Assembly: GCA_000149265.1 (NCBI GenBank)
Contig: CH002331.1
Coordinates: forward strand, 1 to 64,000
Reading direction: 5' to 3'
Length of the DNA stretch: 64,000 nucleotides
Origin: Ciona savignyi
Lineage: Eukaryota > Chordata > Ascidiacea > Phlebobranchia > Cionidae
The position numbers and the translations under genes are program-made. The notes below the pieces were generated by a model. The model was not told where the DNA came from and did no database searches. It saw only the letters and a program-made list of their open reading frames with translations. This document shows, piece after piece, positions 49,501 to 59,768 of this stretch; position 1 is the first letter of the stretch, and each line of letters opens with the position of its first letter.

Positions 49501-52500
49501 TAGTCTATAATATGTTAAAACAATTCTGCTCACTTGTTTGAGTGCAATAAAAAGTGGACTTCCGCTCTCGCAGTAAAACCGCTCAGCAGTTGAACAATTC
49601 ATCTCATCACTCGCATCGTCGCAATTGATTTTAAAGTCACATACGTGTTTCTGATCAATAGAAATCTGCCAGAAAAATTATATACTTTATATGCATAGTC
49701 CAAAATACAATACGCAAGATTTATTTTAAAAGTGCTTTTCAGGCAATATCTGTCGAGACAATGGTACAATTTAAATATTACCTTGCTTGCATCAAGTACA
49801 GGACAATAGAATCTTCCGGAACACGTCTCATTACTCTCATCTCTTCCGTCATCGCAATTTACTTCCCCGTCACAAATGCTACTCATTGGAATGCTTATAA
49901 GGTTTCCAGAGGGACAACGGAAGCGATCCGGGCATCGGGTGATTTCTTCATCCTTCCCGGAGAAAGGACAATCAATAACTCCGTCGCACCATAATTCTCG
50001 CCTGATCAATCGGAACGAAATTGCTGAAGGCGCGTCGGGTGATATTTGTATCTGTAAAAAAACACGCGATAAAAATATTGCTTATAAATCTTACTACTAT
50101 TGAAATAGTTGGATAAGAAAATACTCACCTCTTCTCTACACTCAATTGTGTCGAAGTCGTTAACTCCAACGAATGAGAAATCGGGTATGGTTATTGGGTG
50201 AGTGCAGTTAAAATTGGATCGCTGATGGGGTTGGTTGCAACTTCCCCAACACTCGTCGTCCGGAAATCCCGGTTCCTCGTGCCACATAGATCCAGCCATA
50301 CCAGGGGGAGGACAATCCCCGACTCCATCACATAATGTGCCGGATATGGCAGAACATTCTTTGTCGCATCTAAATGTAAATCATATGAGTCAAGGTAAAA
50401 TTATGTCTAAATGTAAATCACATGAGTCAAGGTAAAATTATGTCTAAAGGTAAAATCATATGAGTCAAGGTAAAATTATGTCTAAAGGTAAAATCACATG
50501 AGTCAAGGTAAAATTATGTCTAAAGGTAAAATCACATGAGTCAAGGTAAAATTATGTCTAAAGGTTAAATCACATGAGTCAAGGTGAAATCAAATCTAAA
50601 CCTGAAATCACATGAGTCTATAAACTTTCCCGTATACAATCCTGTCTGGTTTGGAGGTTATCAGGCTGAATTAACAGAAACTCCACATTTGTGATCGAAA
50701 TTAAAATCTGTTTGTTTAGGAGTATCAATTCAAATGGACACTTTTAACGGAAAATAATTTTATGGCTACTTTATCGGTGACTGTATACCTGCAGCGCTCA
50801 AACTTGTTCAGCGGGGTGGCGTCGGTACATTTCAAAGTTCCTTCGCAAAACAAATAACTAGAGAAAATAAAAAGCGTTAAAATATGCAGAATCTAAGTTG
50901 TTACGATACAGTGAAACATCGGAATTACTTATTGCACAAAAAAATCAAAATATATAAGATATTCCTTCAATAAATAACACACCTTTCATCGGTTCCGTTT
51001 AAGCAATCTTTCACGCCATCACAGATTTGGCTTCTATTGATACAGAGGTCTGGTTCACATGATAATTGATCTTCATTACATTGTGAGACACCGCTTCTGT
51101 TAAACCAATAAAATATCCATGTGCTACACCTTATTTGGACAACATACGGTTAGCTGGAGTGCTCATGCATTTTTGCGGGATAGACATGTGATATAAAGGC
51201 GACAGTATATCCAACCCGGGAATGAATGAGTTGAGTAGGGGACAAACGGTTCAGTTTTCCATTTGTGTCTTTTCAATAATATCTGACTGAGTAATTAAAA
51301 AGTAATTAACGTTTACCGCTGCCGTTTTTTTATTCAACTGGCATATAGGGGAATAAAAAAACAAATCCAAGTGTTAATAAACACTTTCGTTTTATAATAC
51401 GTTTTATTTTAACATGTTCCATTTTATATTGTAAAAAGATTTACTCGAGTGAAAGATTTACTTGATACGTTACTCCCGTGAGCTTTCACACGTTCCATCT
51501 TTACTCGTCCGAAATTTAATGGATTTTTGGTCCTGCGCATATGTACCTAAACCCTTTTCTGCCAATCTTTTACCGTACGAAGTTCGGCAACAGTAAAATA
51601 AACATTACTATCGTTATGCTTTTGCAAAATCGTATGTATATAAACACTTTCCACAAATAAAAAACAATCATTTTGTATATACGGCATTAATTAAACGTAT
51701 TGCAAATATTTTCTTACTTTGGTAAATTCTTGTTTTTGAAGTATGTGATGTTTTTACATATGTCCGGGGGTGTTTGGCAAGGACATTCGTCAGATAAATC
51801 TGGACAATCTACTTTTCCATCACAAACATTCCGTTTGGGGATTATTGTAACGTTGTCGAAACATTGGAAGCACAATTCTGTATTCAGCAACGACGGCCAT
51901 CTGTATCATCACAAAATTTAGTAATCTTGTCTATCAGCAGATTGCTAGTAGTAATTAGTCATTGCTAGGCATAGGTCGTCGTGGCCGAGTGGTTAAGGCG
52001 ACAGACTAGAAATCTGTTGGGCTCTGCCCGCACAGGTTCGAATCCTGTCGGCGACGTTTATTTTTTTTTTTAAAGATTAAAAATATATGTTGTAGCACAG
52101 CTTTCTTAACACATGCCTATAAAACAAGAATGGTCCATAAACGCTTAGTGATAAGAGTAACATAGAGTTTTAAAGTTTATCCTGTAAATTTGAAAACGCA
52201 TTTGATGTTATCACTGATCAATAGTCCCGGGTTACCCGAGGAAGTGTGTTGTGTGTGATAAAGTCGGTCCGATCTTGAGCAATGTCCTCTGAGTGTCTTT
52301 ATACCGAAGGTCAAAATCGTCTAGCAAGCAGTTTAAATACCTCAAACTCTTCGGCTTATGTCATGCATGGCATCGAGCCATGCGACCAACGAACAGTACA
52401 TGTCAACAGTTTTCTATACACTTTATCATACAGACTAGACTAGATCCTTTCGTTAACGTTTTTGTTTGTACTATTTTATGTACGTTTTAAATTAACACAG

Positions 52501-54013
52501 CGTTTCTTTATTTTCTTTAGAATACGATTAGTGAAAAATTTAAAATAGTTTTTGAGTTATTAACATTTAGGCTTAACCAACACCAAGTTCTCTAATTTTT
52601 GTAGAATAATATAAAATGACTAGAAATGCGGAGACAATGTTTTGTGTTGCTGATTTGCCGAAGGCTTTGCTCTCTTACGCCAGCACTCGTCTGAATTAAA
52701 CAAGTAGAATAACAACATACGTACCCTTCACTGAAACACAAATCTTCTCCGTTATCACAATCTTTTATTTGATCTTTTAACATGGCCTGAGGCAAGATAC
52801 ATTTCTTTGCATTTCTATTGCATTTAAATCCGGGCCCTGTTTCCCATTCCGTTTCTCCGGGACAATCGTTGCAAGAGTTTCCATCGCAAACGTGTGACCT
52901 TAGTGAACAAACTGACGAGCCGTGGCATCTGTAGTAATCCGGACACATCAAATCGCACGGTGATACGTTGGTGCATTGGATTGTACCGTTGCATATAAAC
53001 TCGCGATGTAGAATACAGGTTTTATTGTGAACGGTCGAACAGCTGAAAGAGAACGATACCATTTAGAAATGCAGCTCCGCTTTAAAAAGAATTATAAAGC
53101 TTAGGTAAAACGTAAAAGGTAAAACACCAGCAATCGTCAGATTCTTTCGTGTTTACGTTCTATCTGAGCTCTGCAATGTGTTGAAAACGATAACGAAATT
53201 TATACGTTATATTTGTCTAACTGATAAATCCATTATGTCAAGAAAACGTCCACAGTGTCCTGCCCATGAATACAACCAACTAAAATAGAGAAGGCTGGTT
53301 TTAACCTATCTTTCCAACCAATAAGTATAGGATATTCATGTTTTAATCCCGTGAATGGGAAAACCAAGCGGGTTAACACAGGAGCAATCGCCAGAACACC
53401 ACGCGCCCATCGTCGGGTTACCGGAGCTATTTCAGTGTGTTGTATATGATAGACACGTTTCTTCAATTTGGTAGAACCCATTAATCCGCTGGGTTTAGGC
53501 AATGTTCGAAAAGTGACTTGCCCAAGGACACAACCGACTAGCTATTGACCAGTTTTGCACCTACAACCTTTTGATTGAAAGGCGACGTACTTAACCGCCA
53601 GACAACCGGCCAGACATAAGCTAACATGCTAAACTGTTTCTGAATTTCGTTGTGAAGACGACTGTTACAAATTTTCTAAAACATAAAGGCAGAAAAAAGT
53701 TCAACCAAAAACAAACCTTGTTTCAAACTGAGAACAATTAGAACAGCTGGAGTCAGTCGCAATCTCATCACTACCATCCACACAATCCTTCTCCCAGTCA
53801 CAGAAGAATGGTGGAATAATTTGTGTACCGCTTTTGCAAATGAAATCTATAGAGAAATTGCCGATTAAGTAGTAAAGTATCGGCCAATAAGGTAATATGC
53901 CTATCGGTAAATATACCGGCAACTACCGAACTCTAATTCTGCTTACCTGCAGTTGACCTGAATATGCAAACGCATAATATGTACATCAAAGTCCTGCTCG
54001 ACCCAATCATCAT
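46537..54013 (-). CDS. LDLa-repeat rhodopsin-class GPCR (copy A)
   Basis: Fourteen exons: 53947-54013, 53717-53846, 52725-53042, 51718-51900, 50983-51096, 50789-50857, 50129-50369, 49782-50051, 49534-49665, 49150-49311, 48285-48590, 47559-47899, 47006-47205 and 46537-46817; 937 aa, phases all match. A signal peptide leads into an ectodomain of about 10 LDLa modules (CDGKVDCPDLSDEC, CDGEVNCDDGRDE, GKGECSDWSDEC). The 7TM starts at about residue 540: IAGNL at TM1, LNLALSD at TM2, TSSEMSVLTMVMLTALRL at TM3, DFCCWVPVSVIGF at TM6, LPINSALNPLFY at TM7. The 7TM resembles relaxin-receptor/GRL101-type receptors, but no leucine-rich repeats lie between the LDLa modules and TM1. The E/DRY position reads LRL. 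Ligand unknown. The donor of exon 10 is GC (GCAAGT). Confidence 0.88.
47932..48222 (-). repeat. SINE copy in intron 11 of GPCR copy A
   Basis: Full-length family member, from AGGATATATTCGTGTTTATC to the tRNA-like head; sense with respect to the host gene. Confidence 0.8.
48835..49065 (-). repeat. SINE copy in intron 10 of GPCR copy A
   Basis: Diverged member (GTCGCGCCGACCGTCGAGCC, then TTTGGTAGAACCCAACAATC). The same insertion is present at 59420-59680, so it predates the duplication. Confidence 0.65.
50370..50625. repeat. 38-bp minisatellite, about 6.5 units (copy A)
   Basis: Unit reads GGTAAAATCACATGAGTCAA then GGTAAAATTATGTCTAAA; the core ATGAGTCAAGG recurs about every 38 bp from 50383. 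It abuts exon 7 of the GPCR: the minus-strand acceptor TTTAG directly before 50369 is itself repeat sequence. Each unit carries TGAGTCA. Confidence 0.9.
51975..52056 (+). tRNA. tRNA-Ser (anticodon AGA), copy A
   Basis: 82 nt. The acceptor stem GTCGTCG pairs with CGGCGAC with discriminator G. Box A is TGGCCGAGTGG and box B GGTTCGAATCC. The anticodon loop CTAGAAA gives AGA. The long variable arm (TTGGGCTCTGCCCGC) is typical of tRNA-Ser. A T-run follows at 52061 as a Pol III terminator. It lies in intron 3 of the GPCR on the opposite strand. Confidence 0.95.
52170..52345 (-). repeat. Degenerate SINE near the tRNA (copy A)
   Basis: TTTATCCTGTAAATTTGAAA, then CCCGGGTTACCCGAGGAAGT and AGCAATGTCCTCTGAGTG align loosely with the minus orientation of the family. 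The same block is at about 62955-63130. Confidence 0.45.
53325..53612 (-). repeat. SINE copy in intron 2 of GPCR copy A
   Basis: One of the best preserved copies: TATAGGATATTCATGTTTTA, GCGCCCATCGTCGGGTTACC, TTGGTAGAACCCATTAATCC and the head ending CCGCCAGACAACCGGCC. Confidence 0.85.
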
Positions 54014-55430
54014 TACCAAATGACTTCTGGCTTTAAGTCTCAAAAATCTAACTACACTCAATGCGGTATCTCACAGTGTAAAAGTTGAAGAGATAGATAG
54101 TAGTTTACTTTTCGGATAATCAATCGAAATTACTACGGTGCTATCGAAGTATGTTCACACGGTTTTCAAGTACATTTAATCGAAAAACGTCTAAGCTTAA
54201 ACAATACAACAAAAAGATAAAGTCAAAATCCCCTAAAATACATTAATTTTAACACCATTAAAGGTGATATTCCGACTATGTGGTAGCATAGCATTGATAT
54301 TTACCAAAGCTATTAAGTTTGCACAGATGTCCGACAAGTACTTTTCGTACAATAGTCCACGATTTACACCATCGATTTTGTAAACACTTGAAAACACTAT
54401 TGATGGGAAATTTTGATCATACATTTGGACAATGCAAACTTTTTCCCAAACTGGCCTTTTTGATTTATTAAAAAAGAAGAACATAATTGTTTGTCTCATG
54501 TTTAGCTATACCTTTGCGAGATATAATATAAATATTTTTGGTAATATTCGTGCTTCATAACGGCAAACCAGCAACTTTGTAAATTCAATTTTTCCAGCTC
54601 CTATAGATTGTGATTTGGGTCCGAAATTATGACATGTGTTTTTTTATCTTAACAGTGACAAATTTTCCGCGTGGTTGTCTGGTCAAGGTCCTTATTATAT
54701 ACGTTGCTATTTGGTGGGTTCTACCGTAGGATTCTAATTGATCGTTCAAAATACTTAAGTTATGTCGAATAGCTTATTGAGTTGGTGCGTCATCATTATG
54801 AAACATTGTGAAAGGTACTTTACAAATATCGCCTAAACCCAGCGAATTAATAGGTTAAACTAAAACAACAGCAACGTCTCAGTAATATATAATAAAACTG
54901 CAATAGCTCGATTATGAGTAAAAGGTAATCAATCAATAAAGTTAACTCTGCAGAGACCTAGTTTAAAATCACCCCCAGCGAGAAATATAACATATAAAAT
55001 ATTGTCGTTAGATGGCGTACGTAATCAAGCTGGGTATTCACTTGTTAGTGGAAAACTTGTTTCACAAAACGCATAATTTTTTAAGCGGTTAAACTATCAT
55101 AAAATTGATTTAAATTCGCCATACTGAATTTAAAATATTTATCTTTATTGAAAAAATGATTCGACGAGGAGTAATTCTACTATTATCATCAGAAACAGAA
55201 GAATACAAGAAATAGCGTGGCATCAACAATCAGATTTATCTAACGATATATATTTTAAGCATATCTGTAATGGCGTCAATTGTGCATAAGTACTTACTCT
55301 TTAAAAAAATAACGCCACATAATTACTGAACGTTTACTTAGTGCCGTAAGTTTGTTACCACATTGGTTACAAGCTACTGCGTGTTTTTGCTGTGTAAATA
55401 CAACGCTGCATTAAATGTGTGGAAAATAGA
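54014..55430. other. Divergent intergenic region between GPCR copy A and TMEM53
   Basis: 1.4 kb that should hold both promoters. A diverged SINE fragment (+) lies at about 54790-54920. The minus-strand frame at 54233-54499 has no recognised homology. Confidence 0.55.
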
Positions 55431-56982
55431 ATGCTGTCTGGAAGGAGTTCAGGAAAATACCAAAGTGACAGTGACGACATTGAATATAATATTGCGTTTC
55501 CAAATGGTAAGATTGTATTTCTTTTAGGTGTAAGTTTAACACGGGGTTTAAGTCTAGATTTTGTTGTAAATACTGCATAAATCTATCAAACCATTTGAAT
55601 ATGTAACATAAGCATTTAAAGGAACGAATGGAAATAGTTACACAATTATCATAGGGTCTGTATTTTATTTCCAGCAAGCAGTGATGAAACGGAAGCTGTT
55701 GTATTTCTACTTGGGTGGGCTGGAGCACAAGACAAGCATTTGACCAAATACAGTTCAGTGTATGAAAAACAGGGATGCATCACCATCAGATATGTTCACC
55801 CAATCAATAAAGTATTTGGGCAAGGTAAATTACTGTTACCACTTGATTAGACAAATGACGCAGTCTGGTAATAGGGCTGTAAACCTTAAAAAGGCAACAA
55901 ATTCTAGTCAATAAATCGACTATATCCAGGCATTTAATGGCCAGACTAAAATATATTCTAAAAAGATTTCAGTAAACTTTGGTCAATTTATTTAGCAAAT
56001 ACAATATTATCTCCAGTAAACCCATGACTTAGTTTTGGCTGATAATTTACAGTTGTCCAAATCTATTGCATTGAATTTGTACTTAATGTTCGGTGATCTT
56101 AAGATTTTAGTTGGAAACAACCTCGAGTTAAAATGTATTGATATTTTTACACAAATAATTGATTACAAAACTAACCACATGGATAAACAGTACTTACAAG
56201 AACACTAACACGTGTTTCTTGTTTCAGACCCTTCCACCTCGAAAGAGCACAAAGAAGCAGCTCGAAAACTCCTTGCATTACTGGATGATTATGATTTACT
56301 GGATAACCCAGTATTTGTCCACTCTTTTAGCAATGGAGGTTATTTTGTCTACAGGTTTTTAGCAGAAGAGTTTCATGTGAGTGCTTTATAGTTGTGTTGC
56401 CAAATGGCTATTGTTGCTGTTTTGTTTTTCTAGAAAAATGAAATCAATGTGGTGGGTGCTATTTTCGACAGCTGTCCTTCAAAATTGGAATATTTGGTTG
56501 GGACAAGAGGCTTACTATACTCTGGAGTTCTTCCCAATATATTTGTGTCTATACTGTGTGTTCTTGCATTCACTGTGGTTTACATGTTTGTCAAAATTAA
56601 ACTTTTGCTGGGGCTTTACAAGGAACCGATGATGTACGAGGTAAGGTTATCATTACGAGTCTAGATACTGTGCTAATTTTTCTGTTTGTAGGCAATGAGA
56701 GATTCTCCCTTTCACTGCTGGCCACACTTGTTTCTATACTCTACAGCTGATGTTATAGTTCCAGCCAAACACATTGAAGACATGGCAGCAGCTCGGCAAA
56801 AAGCAGGGGCTACATTGGTTGTGAAGCATGATTTTAAATCATCACCGCATGTCCTACATTTAAAACTTTTTCCGGAGCTTTATGTAGAAAAGTGTTTACG
56901 TTTTATGGAAGAATGCTTGAATATTTACGACGGTGAACAAATGCCAGTAGAAGAAGGGGAAAACAGAGAAACTAATATTTAA
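55431..56982 (+). CDS. TMEM53: TMEM53 homologue (DUF829, alpha/beta-hydrolase-like membrane protein)
   Basis: Five exons: 55431-55506, 55675-55824, 56228-56376, 56434-56640 and 56692-56982; 290 aa with all phases consistent. Landmarks match TMEM53/DUF829 in order: [30 protein letters not shown], the nucleophile-elbow-like [24 protein letters not shown], a hydrophobic segment ([18 protein letters not shown]), then [20 protein letters not shown] and [19 protein letters not shown]. The family is nuclear-envelope/ER associated; the catalytic activity is uncertain, and a role in limiting BMP-SMAD signalling has been reported for vertebrate TMEM53. The C-terminal 20 residues are acidic and lineage-specific. 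An AATAAA signal follows at 57092. Confidence 0.93.
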
Positions 56983-57091
56983 ACTTGGTGCAGACATGTG
57001 CTATCAAATAGCTTACTGCATGTCTGTTCAAACAACACAAACATAAAGTACATTTAGAGTGTAATGCATTCTTGCACATGTGCGATTGCTC

Positions 57092-57097
57092 AATAAA
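57092..57097 (+). terminator. Polyadenylation signal of TMEM53
   Basis: AATAAA 110 bp after the TMEM53 stop, followed by a T-rich stretch. It lies about 20 bp from the ALG14 stop codon on the other strand, so the 3' UTRs of the two genes probably overlap. Confidence 0.7.
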
Positions 57098-57114
57098 TTA
57101 TTTTTTTAAATTCG

Positions 57115-58541
57115 TCAACATATTCTACCACCAAGGTAAATCGCTTTAGGATAGCTTGTCAACAAATGAGGCCACTGTATAAAGAATTTAGTTGAAAAAG
57201 GGTAAATTATTTTCCCACTCATTGACATGCTCGTCACACGGCAGATGCTTTCCACAAAAATAATCTCTCCTCGACAGAATCCTAGAAACTAAATAAAACA
57301 AAAAATACTGTTAACATCACAGGATAAATTCAGGCGGGTCATGTTCACAATCAGACTATTGAAAGTTGTTTGTTATACAGCAGGGATATTGCTTTTATTT
57401 TTATTAAAAATCCTAATCCATTGGGTTCGAACAGGTCAGGTGCCTTATTAAAGATAGGCTCATTTACACATCGGCTGGTAGTCTAAGCTACTAAAGTTGG
57501 GCAGTAGAATGTGGTAATACAAATTAGGTTTACTGCTGTAATTATACCTCTGTCCACAAGGATTTCATCTTAAACTACTAACGTTTTTGCAAGTAAACAA
57601 CATTTTTAATTATACGTTGGGCAAGTTTTACTACAGACCAACAGAACTGTCAATCATACTACTGCTAAATTATTTTAATAGCTTGTACTAAATCATGGCA
57701 TTAAAATGTCACCGTTCTAAAATTTAATGCCATACTTTTATTTTGCCAAAGATAAAGCAATGTAAATTTTTTATAAATTTTACTGGGTTAAAACAATGCA
57801 TAACTGTGAATGGTCAAACCAAGCTGTTGGCTGTTAGTTTTATTCTACACCAATCAGTATATACTTACTTTAAATATTAATGCAGCAATACAAATAGGTA
57901 TACATGTCCCTGGACCATTGCAGAGTAAAATGTCAGGCTTGCTTTTCAAAATAACAGGGATGCAATAAACAAAAGAAAACAAGGTAGTGAAGACCGTGCT
58001 TAGCCATGATTGTGCAACTTCTCTACTCCTAAAATTTAAAGAAATTGTACGATTTTCATAAGTAAGTTAATAAAGTAAATCTAAAATAATGAATAATCAT
58101 TCTCAGCATATATCTTGATTGAACTAGCTAGAAGGCAATGAGAAAGACACCAGTAGTGACTTATATATTCCTGGGCAAGACATGTGTCTATCATTGTCTC
58201 TGGCAAATCAGTCCAACTGAAAAACAGAAGACTCTATATATGCCAGACATCGAAAAATCTCTGGTAACCCGAAACGTGGTATTCTTATAAACCCATGTTA
58301 TAACAGGCCATGTGCTATCTGGTACAAACAGAAGCCTACTATTCCATGGTCTTATTTAGGTAAAAACAATACATTGTAAATCTTTCACAGTTTCTTACCT
58401 TGGTATAACATAGGTAAAATATTTTGATTTGGAACTTAGTTTTGATTCAAATTCCGTGATTTTCTTAATGCTCATACGGTCAGTATCAGCAACTGCATAA
58501 TGCCGTTCTAGTGTCGCGGAAGGTAGGCTTGATAAAAGTCT
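57115..58541 (-). CDS. ALG14: ALG14, UDP-GlcNAc transferase membrane anchor subunit (5' end missing)
   Basis: Exons visible: 58399-58541 (running into the N gap), 57869-58028 and 57115-57288, in phases 2 and 0. The order of blocks matches ALG14: LERHYAVADTDRMS, YVIPRSREVAQSWLSTVFTT, KPDILLCNGPGTCIPICIAA, FVESICRVTSMSMSGKI, FIQWPHLLTSYPKAIYLGG and stop. ALG14 recruits ALG13 to the ER membrane to add the second GlcNAc to the dolichol-linked N-glycan precursor. The N-terminal membrane anchor and start codon lie in or beyond the 100-N gap. For the last intron an acceptor TTTATTTAG before 57288 is chosen over the TTTCTAG seven bases on, because it restores the conserved spacing to VES. Confidence 0.92.
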
Positions 58542-58641
58542 NNNNNNNNNNNNNNNNNNNNNNNNNNNNNNNNNNNNNNNNNNNNNNNNNNNNNNNNNNN
58601 NNNNNNNNNNNNNNNNNNNNNNNNNNNNNNNNNNNNNNNNN
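58542..58641. other. Assembly gap (100 N)
   Basis: Exactly 100 N, usually a placeholder of unknown length. It interrupts ALG14 and lies between ALG14 and the truncated GPCR copy B, so the missing 5' ALG14 exon, and possibly downstream exons of copy B, could be hidden here. Confidence 0.98.
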
Positions 58642-59222
58642 TGCTTTGAAGATATTGGATATAGTATTTGCGTTTGTTTGGTTTTGTATGCCCTTTTTAC
58701 ACTTCCTTCACTGTTCTTTTTTATACTTTTTACTATTTTAGTTCTACAAAACTAAAAACTTCAATGCGTTTTGGTTCAAGTTTTCATAATATAGTCAGAA
58801 AAAAGGGAAATTTCAATTACAAATAGTAAAAAAACTACTGAAGATAGAAATACAGTTCGAATTTTCCTGAGTACAAAAACTATTAGACAATCTACATTCC
58901 AATTTTCATATCATTTGGGCATTTCAATAATAAGTGAGTATTTCGTTTGTCAGTGCACCTCAAATTTTTCAAAGTCGAGCAGAATTTTCTTTGCATAAAA
59001 AGTGGTGTTCACTAAAGTTTACATAATATATTCTTTATTAGAGGTAGATTTTAGATGTGCAGCTTGTTTAAAAGAGGGATAAATTATCTTTCCAACCATA
59101 CTAAATATTAAATCATAGCATAAACTTTAGAAAAACTGTGCTAATTTGAAAATGACTAAAAATTGTAAAAAACACTGCGGGACAGCATGTTTGAATTAAT
59201 GCATTTGGCCGGGAGTGAAAGA
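58642..59222. other. Unique DNA left of duplication copy B
   Basis: AT-rich and not similar to the sequence beside copy A. No gene was recognised. Confidence 0.5.
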
Positions 59223-59419
59223 GTTAAAACCTAATAAAAACGTTATTTCATTATTAATCGAAGGCTAATTTACAATTTCACGCATCATTAAGCTCCGATA
59301 TACGAATAGACTCGATTGCTGTGTCTGTAGACGAATGTAACAAGTACTTGCCCGGTGATGGACAAACTATTATACAAACACACCAGTACATCTTTGGGCT
59401 GTTTGTGGAAATAAGGGAG

Positions 59420-59680
59420 GATAGGATTTTTAATGTTTTATACCCGAGAATTGGAATACGCAATGGGCGTTGAACACACGTTGAACACACAATGGTCATA
59501 TTACGTCGCGCTCACGGTCGGGTCAACGGAGCTATAGCAGTGTGTGTATTCTTCAGAAATTCCACCTTATTTGGTAAAACATAACTTTGCACTAGGTTCA
59601 GGCAATGTCTGCTGTGTGCCTTAGTGCCTTACCCAGGGACACAACCAATTAGCTATAGCGAGATGTATGTACTTAAACAA
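59420..59680 (-). repeat. SINE copy in intron 10 of GPCR copy B
   Basis: Counterpart of 48835-49065 (GTCGCGCTCACGGTCGGGTC, then GTTCAGGCAATGTCTGCTGT). Confidence 0.6.
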
Positions 59681-59768
59681 CTAAGTTTTTGGCGCCACGG
59701 TTTGTCACACTAATAAGATAAACATGATTAGCTGATTAAATGTGCAGCGGTATATACGCTTTACTTGC

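Larger units (their letters stand above)
48640..53230. repeat. Segmental duplication, copy A
   Basis: Corresponds to 59235-64000 over exons and introns alike; the offset drifts from about 10.6 to 10.8 kb. It includes the exons of GPCR copy A from exon 10 up to exon 3, the intronic SINE, the 38-bp minisatellite and the tRNA-Ser. The left end of the similarity is near the words TAAAACCTAAT (about 48642 and 59223). Confidence 0.9.

Noticed and set aside
54233-54499. 88-codon minus-strand frame upstream of GPCR copy A
   Set aside because: No recognisable family, poly-Phe start, no acceptor or donor that would join it to the GPCR signal-peptide exon. Could be a decayed element.
57281-57287. Acceptor TTTCTAG for the last ALG14 exon
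   Set aside because: It would need a weak donor (GTATAT) to keep frame and gives a poorer match. TTTATTTAG with the strong GTAAGT donor preserves the conserved spacing to FVESICRV.
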